A stretch of DNA of 13,024 bases. It comes from JANWHF01 sp036276235 (lineage in GTDB: Bacteria; Planctomycetota; Phycisphaerae; Tepidisphaerales; Tepidisphaeraceae). Where the stretch lies: the NCBI GenBank assembly GCA_036276235.1, contig DATBDZ010000340.1, positions 1-13,024 of the forward strand, in the 5' to 3' direction. Positions 1-5,375 of the stretch are shown piece by piece (position 1 is the first letter of the stretch; every line of letters begins with the position of its first letter). A model generated the notes under the pieces. That model did no database searches, was not told where the DNA came from, and saw nothing but the letters and a program-made list of their open reading frames with translations. Position numbers and translations under genes: made by a program.

Positions 1-18
1 GCTTCGGAGTACCTCAGC

Positions 19-999
19 ATGACGGTTCCCTGGGCCCGCATTCGAGAAATGCGACGGGCTTTCATTGCATTTGCGCTGCATTCATTTCTGGTTATCGCTG
101 CCGTTTCATTTCTCGGGGCTTGTGACCGTCAAAAACAAGCATCCCCCCAACCATCAACCAGCGCCAAATCCCCCAGAGTCGTCTCGCTCGTCCCTACCGC
201 CAGCGACATCATTGAAGAAATCGGCGCGGGCGATCATCTGGTTGCCGTCAGCAATTATGATGTTGATCCGCGGACGACTTCTCTGCCGCACGTCGGCGAT
301 TATCTGACGACCGATTGGGAGCGGATCGTCCCGCTGCAGCCGCAGGTGATCATTACGCAGTATGCGCCGGGAAGGACACCGGAAGGGTTTTCCCAGCGGC
401 TCACTGCGCTCGGTGCGACGCAGGTCAACATCAAAGTCGATCGTCTGGACGATATTTACGGTACGATCCTCCAGCTCGCGGACGCCTGCGGCGAACATCA
501 GAAGGGAATCGATGCTCGCAAGAAACTGCAAGAGACGATCGATGCCGTCCGCAAGCGGGTGGCGAATGAACCGCCGGTGGCGGCGCTGATTGTGCTTGGG
601 CCGGATGCGAATAGCGCCGCGGGGTCGGATACATTCTTTGATGATGTGCTGAGCGCGGCGGGCGGGAAGAATGTCGTCGCGGGCATGGGCATGTATCCTT
701 CGCTGGATCGCGAGCAATTGCTGACGCGGCAGCCGCAGGTCATCATCCAGCTTCTGCCGATGGCCGGGCCGCAGGTGATCGAGCAGGCCAAGGCAAGCTG
801 GCAATCGATGCCACAACTGCCGGCGGTGAAAAATGGCCGCGTCGTGAGGCTGACCGAATGGTACGTGATGCACTCGGGTTACGAAGTGGGAACGCTGGCG
901 CAGCGCTTCGCGGAGATTCTCCATCCAAACTTGACGACGCAATCAACCCAAGCCTCGACCCATCCATCAACCGCCCCTCCATCGAGCCCCCGTCCATGA
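19..999 (+). CDS. btuF: BtuF-like substrate-binding lipoprotein of an ABC importer
   Basis: Extracytoplasmic solute-binding protein of the BtuF/FepB type, expected to capture cobalamin or another chelated metal and deliver it to the permease encoded next. The N-terminus has a basic stretch, a hydrophobic segment (about residues 15-33) and a lipobox LGAC with Cys35, so the mature protein is probably a membrane-anchored lipoprotein. From residue 52, PRVVSLVPTASDIIEEIG is the usual opening of the periplasmic-binding domain, followed by LERIV-like (DWERIV) and QPQVII motifs in both lobes. At 326 residues it is slightly longer than E. coli BtuF because of a Thr/Ser/Pro-rich tail. ATG 19 has GGAG nine bases upstream; ATG 49 is an alternative start that still keeps the signal. 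The stop overlaps the permease start (ATGA), so an operon is likely. The substrate cannot be fixed from sequence alone, and any upstream riboswitch would lie outside the window. Confidence 0.85.
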   Translation: MTVPWARIREMRRAFIAFALHSFLVIAAVSFLGACDRQKQASPQPSTSAKSPRVVSLVPTASDIIEEIGAGDHLVAVSNYDVDPRTTSLPHVGDYLTTDWERIVPLQPQVIITQYAPGRTPEGFSQRLTALGATQVNIKVDRLDDIYGTILQLADACGEHQKGIDARKKLQETIDAVRKRVANEPPVAALIVLGPDANSAAGSDTFFDDVLSAAGGKNVVAGMGMYPSLDREQLLTRQPQVIIQLLPMAGPQVIEQAKASWQSMPQLPAVKNGRVVRLTEWYVMHSGYEVGTLAQRFAEILHPNLTTQSTQASTHPSTAPPSSPRP

Positions 1000-2042
1000 A
1001 ACGATGGAGCGGCGGCGCGCTGATCCGCACCATCGCGATCAGCATCGCCGTCTGGGCGGTGATCGCGATTTTGTGCAGCCTGGTCGGCTCCAGCCGAACG
1101 CTCGGCTGGCCGCGGCCATTCATCGTCGTCGATGAGCAGGGGCATCATTCGCTCAATCAAATCCTGGGGATTCGATTTGGCATGATCCTGCTGGCATCGC
1201 TCATTGGCGCGGCACTCGGATCGGCCGGCGTCGTTTATCAAGCGATTTTGCGGAATCCGCTGGCGGATCCGTATCTGCTGGGCGTCAGCAGCGGGGCATC
1301 ATTGTTTGCCTTTGTCTGGCGCCTCCCAAGGCAGATCGCTTTCGCGACGAAGGTCATTGTCGCTCTTGGTCAGCAGGCGAGCTCATTTCTGGGCGCGATC
1401 ATTTCGGTCGGCACTGTACTGCTGCTGGCCCGCAAGCGAGGAAGGCTCGAGCCCGTCACGCTCTTGCTCGTGGGTGTGATTGTCAACGCGATCAATGCCG
1501 CGATCTTTTTGCTAATCTACAGCCTGTTTCCCGAAGGCGCGGCGGCCACGGGCAGCGCCTTCGGATTTCTCGTCGGCGGAATTCAAACCAATCTCACCTT
1601 TGCCCAGGAAGCATTCGCGGCGATTGTTTTTCTGATTGGCTGGCTGGTGCTGATTTACCTCTCCGGCCAGCTCAACGCCGCCATGTTGAGCGAGGCCGAG
1701 GCCGAGTCGCTGGGCGTCAGCATCCAGCGCGTGCGCTGGACGGCGTTGATCGTCGCGTCGATCGTCACCGCGGCGGCCGTCGCAGTGAGCGGCCCAATCG
1801 GATTCGTCGGCCTGATCTGCCCGCATCTCACGCGAATGATCGTCGGCCAGGACCAACGCCGCCTGCTGCCCGCATCCACAGCAGCAGGTGCCGCGCTGCT
1901 AGCAATCGCCGACGCCGCCACGCGGCTGCTTTCGGGAGCGAAATTCGTCAATACCTTTTTACCGGTAGGTGTTCTCACCGCGCTGCTCGGCGGGCCGTTT
2001 TTTCTATTCTTGCTCTGGCGCAACCGACGGCAACTCCAATGA
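996..2042 (+). CDS. btuC: FecCD/BtuC-family ABC transporter permease
   Basis: Inner-membrane permease of the type II (BtuCD/FecCD) import family, 348 residues, close to the usual 320-350. Several hydrophobic spans fit the family's ten-helix fold. Family motifs include the segment around residues 71-102 (GAALGSAGVVYQ, NPLADPYLLGVSSGAS) and GPIGFVGLICPHLTRM (266-281), the cytoplasmic loop that contacts the ATPase. A longer frame is open upstream to 858, but that would overlap btuF by about 140 bases. ATG 996 overlaps the btuF stop by four bases and gives a normal positively charged N-terminus, so I chose it. Its stop (TGA 2040-2042) in turn overlaps the ATG of a repeat-built ORF. The cognate ATPase gene lies 541 bp downstream, an unusually wide gap for this tightly packed operon type. 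Confidence 0.9.
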   Translation: MKRWSGGALIRTIAISIAVWAVIAILCSLVGSSRTLGWPRPFIVVDEQGHHSLNQILGIRFGMILLASLIGAALGSAGVVYQAILRNPLADPYLLGVSSGASLFAFVWRLPRQIAFATKVIVALGQQASSFLGAIISVGTVLLLARKRGRLEPVTLLLVGVIVNAINAAIFLLIYSLFPEGAAATGSAFGFLVGGIQTNLTFAQEAFAAIVFLIGWLVLIYLSGQLNAAMLSEAEAESLGVSIQRVRWTALIVASIVTAAAVAVSGPIGFVGLICPHLTRMIVGQDQRRLLPASTAAGAALLAIADAATRLLSGAKFVNTFLPVGVLTALLGGPFFLFLLWRNRRQLQ

Positions 2043-2081
2043 AAACCCGCGATCAAAGAACATCATGCTCGGATGATGATA

Positions 2082-2216
2082 TCGGCTTGACGAAGCGCAG
2101 AAGGACTCCCGACCCCCTTCGGAATGTCGGCTTGACGCACAGCGGAAGGACTCCCGACCCCCTTCGGAGCGTCGGCTTTACGAAGAGCGGAAGGACTCCC
2201 GACCCCCTTCGGAGCG
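2082..2216 (+). repeat. 45-bp tandem repeat, about three copies
   Basis: Full units start at 2100 and 2145 and a partial unit at 2190; a degenerate partial unit precedes them (2082-2099). Each unit begins GAAGGACTCCCGACCCCC followed by TTCGGA and continues with a GTCGGCTT core. Units 1 and 2 differ at only a few bases. The period is a multiple of three, so the translated frame repeats RTPDPLR every 15 residues. The first half of the unit recurs as both arms of the palindrome at 2462-2528. Confidence 0.9.
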
Positions 2217-2230
2217 CGAGACACGGAGAC

Positions 2231-2251
2231 GGCGGGCAGTGCGCGCCCTAC
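2231..2251 (+). repeat. GC-rich palindromic repeat (GGCGGGCAGTGC type), copy 1
   Basis: A 21-base imperfect palindrome starting GGCGGGCAGTG. It matches the reverse complement of 2540-2560 with one mismatch, so the two copies bracket the double-hairpin element and the 24-bp palindrome. A related GTAGGGCGGG...CCCGCC palindrome lies at 2421-2442. Such elements are dispersed intergenic repeats in many GC-rich genomes. Confidence 0.75.
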
Positions 2252-2267
2252 GGGCGCCTTTCCGACT

Positions 2268-2393
2268 CCCTCGCCCCTGTACTCAGGGGAGAGGGTTGGG
2301 GTGAGGGGACGAACGCGTTGACTTGCAAACGGCGCCATATCGCGAGTCGCCGTCCTCTCACCCTGCCCTCTCCCCTGAGTACTGGGGAGAGGG
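2268..2393 (+). repeat. 126-bp double-hairpin repeat element, copy 1
   Basis: Left arm 2268-2310 and right arm 2352-2393 are inverted repeats of about 42 bases. Each arm is itself a hairpin: a CCCTCTCCCC-type segment pairs with GGGGAGAGGG around a short loop with GTACT or GAGTAC. A 41-base core (2311-2351) separates the arms. Another copy lies in the opposite orientation at 3367-3493, and by eye the cores match at roughly 78% once reversed. Long terminal inverted repeats, a conserved core and two orientations fit a non-autonomous mobile or REP/BIME-like element. No transposase is visible nearby. Confidence 0.8.
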
Positions 2394-2420
2394 TTCTGAG
2401 CGCGCCGCTCCGCCAGCAAA

Positions 2421-2442
2421 GTAGGGCGGGATTTATCCCGCC
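2421..2442 (+). repeat. GC-rich palindromic repeat, GTAGGGCGGG...CCCGCC variant
   Basis: GGCGGGAT / ATCCCGCC-type palindrome between the double-hairpin element and the 24-bp inverted repeat. It starts with the same GTAGGGCGGG as the copy at 2540 but has an AT-rich centre. Confidence 0.7.
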
Positions 2443-2461
2443 GATCCGTTCCACAGGCGAC

Positions 2462-2528
2462 GGAAGGACTCCCGACCCCCTTCCGTCGGACGACCGCCTT
2501 CCGTCGGAAGGGGGTCGGGAGTCCTTCC
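2462..2528 (+). repeat. perfect 24-bp inverted repeat
   Basis: Arms 2462-2485 and 2505-2528 are exact reverse complements, separated by 19 bases. The left arm is the same GGAAGGACTCCCGACCCCC block that begins each 45-bp tandem unit at 2100-2216. In the btu transcript this would form a very stable stem shortly upstream of the ATPase start. It lacks a U-tract, so it is not a canonical intrinsic terminator. Confidence 0.9.
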
Positions 2529-2539
2529 ATAGGCCGCGC

Positions 2540-2560
2540 GTAGGGCGGGCACTGCCCGCC
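2540..2560 (+). repeat. GC-rich palindromic repeat, copy 2 (inverted)
   Basis: GTAGGGCGGGCACTGCCCGCC, the inverted partner of 2231-2251 with one mismatch. It lies just before GGAGGGG (about 2569-2575), the probable ribosome-binding site of the ATPase gene. Confidence 0.75.
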
Positions 2561-2583
2561 GCTGTTGTGGAGGGGATGCGGTA

Positions 2584-3402
2584 GTGCCGGATACCTCATC
2601 AATCCTCCTTGACGCGCAGCGGCTCGAATTCTCCTACGGCCGCCGACCGGTTCTGCGCGGAGCGACGCTTTCGCTCGCCCCCGGCGAAGTCGTCGCACTC
2701 CTTGGCCCCAACGGCAGCGGCAAGAGCACGCTGCTTCGCGCGCTGCTCGGCCAACTCCGCGCTGGCGGTGAGATCCAATGGAATTCGCAGCCGCTCGCGA
2801 AATGGCGACGCCGCGATCTGGCGCGGTTCGTCGCATATCTGCCGCAGACTGCCGCGTGGGAGCCGGAGCAAACTGTCGCCGATGTGTTGCGGCTGGGGAG
2901 ATCGCCTTATCTTCAGGCCTTCGGTCTGGAATCCGATCGCGACATGCAGGTGGTTCATCAGGTCGCGCAGACGCTAGCGCTCACCGATCTGCTCGATCGC
3001 CACCTTGACGAGCTTTCCGGCGGCCAACGCCAACGCGCGTTCCTTGGCCGCTGTTTGGCGCAAGAGCCCAAGGCGATGCTGCTGGACGAGCCAAACACCC
3101 ATCTCGATCTGCGGCATCAAGTCGAGTTCGGCCAACTGCTCACTCGCCTCGCCCGCGAAACCGGCCTGGCGGTCCTGATGGCATCGCACGATCTAAACCT
3201 GGCGAGTCAGTTCGCAGATCGCCTGCTGCTGCTCCACGAAGGCGCGATCGTCGCCGATGGGAAGGCCGCCGATGTGTTAAAGCCGGATCTGCTGGAGCGC
3301 GTCTACGGATTGCCGATGCAGCAGATCGTGCATGGCCATAGCGTTTATGTTTTCCCGGCGCTCCCACCCTCTCCCCTGTACTCAGGGGAGAGGGCAGGGT
3401 GA
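2584..3402 (+). CDS. btuD: BtuD/FecE-like ABC transporter ATPase
   Basis: Cytoplasmic ATPase that powers the BtuC-like permease. All expected motifs are present: Walker A GPNGSGKS (41-48), Q-loop Gln88 (YLPQT), signature LSGGQ (144-148), Walker B with catalytic Glu AMLLDEP (164-170), D-loop after NTHLDL, and switch His202 (SHDLN). Length 272 is normal. The GTG start has a GGAGGGG site upstream and abuts the stop of the repeat-built frame. The last dozen or so residues (about 260-272, PPSPLYSGERAG) and the stop codon are encoded by the left arm of a double-hairpin repeat, so the native C-terminus has been replaced or extended by repeat sequence. This lies beyond the catalytic core, so activity is probably kept. 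The wide gap from btuC is filled with repeats. Confidence 0.9.
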   Translation: MPDTSSILLDAQRLEFSYGRRPVLRGATLSLAPGEVVALLGPNGSGKSTLLRALLGQLRAGGEIQWNSQPLAKWRRRDLARFVAYLPQTAAWEPEQTVADVLRLGRSPYLQAFGLESDRDMQVVHQVAQTLALTDLLDRHLDELSGGQRQRAFLGRCLAQEPKAMLLDEPNTHLDLRHQVEFGQLLTRLARETGLAVLMASHDLNLASQFADRLLLLHEGAIVADGKAADVLKPDLLERVYGLPMQQIVHGHSVYVFPALPPSPLYSGERAG

Positions 3403-3493
3403 GGGGACAGCGAGTCGCGATATTGCGCGGTTCGCAAGATTGACGCGTCCGTCCCCTCACCCCAGCCCTCTCCCCTGAGTACAAGGGAGAGGG
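3367..3493 (-). repeat. 127-bp double-hairpin repeat element, copy 2 (inverted)
   Basis: Left arm 3367-3408, core 3409-3450, right arm 3451-3493. The left arm contains a perfect 12-bp hairpin (3367-3378 with 3383-3394, TACT loop). The right arm contains a 9-bp hairpin (3466-3474 with 3485-3493). Its core, reversed, matches the core of copy 1 at 2311-2351. The element supplies the end of btuD and occupies most of the gap before the cysteine desulfurase gene. Strong paired stems here could affect mRNA stability or termination, but no U-tract is seen. Confidence 0.8.
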
Positions 3494-3536
3494 AGAAAGC
3501 GCGCCGATTCCGTCATCGATATCCAGCACGGCTACA

Positions 3537-4694
3537 ATGAACCGCATGGACCTCGTCTACCTCGACAACAACGCCACCACCAAACCAGCGCCGCAGGTGC
3601 TCGAGGCGATGCTCCCATATTTCACCGAGCATTACGGCAACGCTTCAAGCGTTCATCGCCTTGGCCAGCGCTCGCGGCAGGCGATCGACGAGGCGCGCAG
3701 TCAGGTCGCCCGGCTCCTCCACTGCGCCGATGCAGAGCTCATCTTCACCGGCGGCGGGACTGAGGCGATCAACACCGCCATCCGCGGCATCCTCGCCGCC
3801 CGCGCGCCGCTAAATCGCATTATCACCAGTACCGTCGAGCACTCCGCGACGCGCGAACTGTGTGCGCAACTCGCCAAGGAAGGGGCGCAGATCGTCGAGA
3901 TTTCCGTCGATTCGCAAGGCGCGCTGGATCTGGAATCGCTCAAGAGCGCCCTCACCGAAGATACGGCTCTGGTCACATTGCTCTGGGCGAATAACGAGAC
4001 GGGCGTTTTGTTTCCCGCGCCGCAGATCGCAGAAATCTGCAAAGCCGCGCGCGTGCCGTTTCATTGCGACGGAACTCAGGCGATCGGCAAGATTCCCGTC
4101 GATGTCGCCGGCATGGGCTTCGATGCGATGAGCTTTGCCGCCCACAAATTTCACGGCCCCAAGGGAGTCGGCGGCCTGTTCATCCGCCGCGGCGTGCGCG
4201 TGCGCCCGCTCATCATCGGCGGCCCGCAGGAACGCAGCCGGCGCGGCGGGACGGAAAATGTCCCCGGCATCGTCGGCATGGGCGCGGCGGCGCAGCTCGC
4301 AATCGAATCGCTTCCGCAGATGTCGCGCGTCGCGCAACTGCGCGATCAGCTGGAGGCGAATATTCTCTCGCGGATTGAATCGACCTACGTCAATGGCCGC
4401 ACCGATGAGCGGCTGCCGAACACGACGAACATCGGCTTCGCCCGCCTCGAAGCCGAGGCGATCTTGCTTTTGCTCAGCGAGCAAAACATCTGCGCCAGCG
4501 CCGGCGCCGCCTGCAGCAGCGGCAGCCTGGAGCCGTCCCACGTCCTGCGCGCGATGAAAATCGACGACAAAATCGCCCATGGGGCGATTCGATTCAGTCT
4601 GTCGCGATTCACCACCCAGCAGGAAATCGATCGCGCGCTGGAAGTGTTGCCAAAGGTGATAGATCGCTTGCGCGCGGTGCTGCCGGTTGGATGA
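3537..4694 (+). CDS. cysteine desulfurase, NifS/IscS class I
   Basis: PLP enzyme that takes sulfur from cysteine, leaving alanine and a protein persulfide for Fe-S cluster assembly or tRNA thiolation. Visible hallmarks: N-terminal YLDNNATTKP (8-17); EHSA with His102 stacking on PLP; CDGTQ with Asp178; the PLP lysine Lys204 in SFAAHKFHGPKG; and the mobile catalytic loop ICASAGAACSSGS with Cys326, followed by EPSHVLRAM. The long loop and SSGS context are those of class I (IscS/NifS), not SufS. Length 385 is typical. ATG 3537 is used; ATG 3546 (MDLVYLDNN) is equally plausible and closer to homologous starts. No iscU, iscR or thiI lies beside it, so its pathway role is open. Its stop overlaps a small ORF (ATGA). 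Confidence 0.93.
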   Translation: MNRMDLVYLDNNATTKPAPQVLEAMLPYFTEHYGNASSVHRLGQRSRQAIDEARSQVARLLHCADAELIFTGGGTEAINTAIRGILAARAPLNRIITSTVEHSATRELCAQLAKEGAQIVEISVDSQGALDLESLKSALTEDTALVTLLWANNETGVLFPAPQIAEICKAARVPFHCDGTQAIGKIPVDVAGMGFDAMSFAAHKFHGPKGVGGLFIRRGVRVRPLIIGGPQERSRRGGTENVPGIVGMGAAAQLAIESLPQMSRVAQLRDQLEANILSRIESTYVNGRTDERLPNTTNIGFARLEAEAILLLLSEQNICASAGAACSSGSLEPSHVLRAMKIDDKIAHGAIRFSLSRFTTQQEIDRALEVLPKVIDRLRAVLPVG

Positions 4695-4780
4695 ACCCAA
4701 CCGTTTCGCCGCTCGCCGGCTTCGCGATCCGTAAGACCTTTCTCTATGACTGGACGCGCCAGCCCTTTCTGGCAGCTTGA
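4691..4780 (+). CDS. 29-codon ORF overlapping the desulfurase stop; gene remnant or small protein
   Basis: ATG 4691 overlaps the cysteine desulfurase TGA by four bases, the arrangement used twice in the upstream transporter operon. The 29-residue product contains FLYDWTRQPF, which has natural-looking protein composition, and stops just before an octamer-repeat hairpin. I do not recognise a family. It may be the surviving 5' end of a downstream operon gene cut short by repeat insertion, or a chance open frame. Confidence 0.25.
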   Translation: MNPTVSPLAGFAIRKTFLYDWTRQPFLAA

Positions 4781-4786
4781 ATTGCC

Positions 4787-4912
4787 CCAAGAAGCCAAGA
4801 CGCCAAGAGCGCCAAGGAAATTCAATGCGTTTTGTGGAATCGACAGCGTTCGGTGATCCCCTCGTTTCTTCTTGGCGTCATGGCGTCATGGCGTCTTGGC
4901 CTCTTGGCGCAA
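4787..4912 (+). repeat. inverted arrays of an 8-bp repeat (hairpin)
   Basis: The left arm (4787-4820) reads as octamers CAAGAAGC, CAAGACGC, a nine-base CAAGAGCGC, then CAAGG. The right arm (4873-4912) reads as TGGCGTCA twice, TGGCGTCT, TGGCCTCT, TGGCGCAA. The arms are reverse complements in sense (CCAAGACGCC against GGCGTCTTGG) and about 20 of 22 bases pair in the best stretch, around a spacer of about 50 bases. It lies between the convergent desulfurase and tRNA-Leu genes. No clean U-tract follows, so termination is possible but not shown. Confidence 0.75.
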
Positions 4913-4961
4913 TAAACCCCACCCGGAACGCGCGACGTAGGAACGCGCTCTCCCGAGCCAA

Positions 4962-5046
4962 TGCCCCCGGCGGGATTCGAACCCGCACGGCCATTTCTGG
5001 CCATCGGATTTTAAGTCCGAAGCGTCTGCCATTCCGCCACGGGGGC
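4962..5046 (-). tRNA. tRNA-Leu (UAA anticodon)
   Basis: On the minus strand an 85-nt cloverleaf is readable. The acceptor GCCCCCG (5046-5040) pairs with CGGGGGC, followed by discriminator A (4962). The D-arm contains GGAATGGCAGACGC, and the anticodon stem TCGGA/TCCGA encloses loop CTTAAAA with anticodon TAA (5013-5011). There is a long variable arm (TGGCC-AGAAA-TGGCC) typical of class II leucine tRNAs, and a T-arm GCGGGTTCGAATCCCGC. CCA is not encoded after the discriminator. It decodes UUA and probably UUG. It is transcribed towards the desulfurase gene. Confidence 0.97.
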
Positions 5047-5048
5047 CG

Positions 5049-5107
5049 GCAGCCCGTGGCAAAATCCCGCGTGGCGCGACGCCCGCGCGACTTTTGCCAT
5101 GGGCTGC
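5049..5107 (-). promoter_or_regulatory. long hairpin immediately 5' of tRNA-Leu
   Basis: Arms 5049-5064 (GCAGCCCGTGGCAAAA) and 5092-5107 (TTTTGCCATGGGCTGC) pair over 16 positions with one mismatch. The loop is 27 nt, GC-rich and itself partly self-complementary. On the tRNA strand the hairpin ends two bases before the mature 5' end, so it would form part of the precursor leader. No clear promoter is visible between it and the upstream gene. Confidence 0.6.
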
Positions 5108-5216
5108 TCAGCTTCGCAGAATCGCACAGGGCCGCGGCACCGTCAAATATCCCTTGAACTAGGGGGGTGCGGATTTTATGGCGCACTTTGCCTCGCTTTG
5201 TCGCTTAAACCTAAAA

Positions 5217-5284
5217 CGCCTGCGGGGCCGAAAGGTGCAAATGCTGGGATCGATGAGTGATGCCGCACCCCGCCGGGCTTTTTT
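5217..5284 (+). terminator. possible intrinsic terminator (plus strand)
   Basis: GCGGGG (5222-5227) pairs with CCCCGC (5268-5273), and the stem extends through CC/GG after one mismatch; TTTTTT (5279-5284) follows shortly. The loop is about 40 nt, longer than usual. No plus-strand gene ends nearby: the desulfurase stop is about 520 bp upstream. Either read-through is being stopped or a small RNA ends here. A perfect 8-bp hairpin with an ACT loop (5284-5302) follows the T-tract. Apart from this and the tRNA leader hairpin, I see nothing in 5108-5375. Confidence 0.35.
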
Positions 5285-5375
5285 GGAAGCCACTGGCTTC
5301 CACCACATCCATCGGCAACGCAGCCGCTCCATGGGTCCGCCGGGTACCCGACAGTTGCGAAGTGAAGCATCGTTC

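Larger units (their letters stand above)
2039..2584 (+). other. repeat-built open frame between permease and ATPase genes
   Basis: A 181-codon frame whose ATG overlaps the btuC stop (ATGA at 2039-2042) and whose TAG shares one base with the btuD GTG start (TAGTG at 2582-2586). Almost every residue is encoded by repeat DNA: RTPDPLR recurs at a 15-residue period, and PLTLPSPLSTGERV and VGRALPA are phrases commonly produced when GC-rich palindromic repeats are translated. No recognisable domain, membrane span or ordered composition is visible. I regard it as probably not a functional protein. Because it is open end to end and touches both neighbours, it could still carry ribosomes from btuC to btuD and so keep their expression coupled. 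Confidence 0.35.

Noticed and set aside
1..18. Cobalamin riboswitch upstream of the importer operon
   Set aside because: Only 18 bases precede the gene, so it cannot be judged from this window.
154..942. 262-codon minus-strand frame across btuF
   Set aside because: Shadow of a well-supported coding gene; Arg/His-rich composition and no domain.
858..995. 46-codon N-terminal extension of the permease
   Set aside because: It would overlap the btuF coding sequence and adds a polar Ser/Pro-rich stretch; ATG 996 with ATGA overlap is the better start.
2100..2216. Possible CRISPR-like array (regular 45-bp spacing)
   Set aside because: The units are nearly identical along their whole length with no unique spacers, and only about three copies exist, so this is a plain tandem repeat.
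2063..2836. 257-codon minus-strand frame with LTPTLSPEYRGEG and GVGSPSALR phrases
   Set aside because: It is the antisense reading of the same repeats and of the start of btuD; such phrases are typical artefacts of translated GC-rich repeats.
3810..4790. 326-codon minus-strand frame across the cysteine desulfurase
   Set aside because: Antisense shadow of a gene with all catalytic motifs intact.
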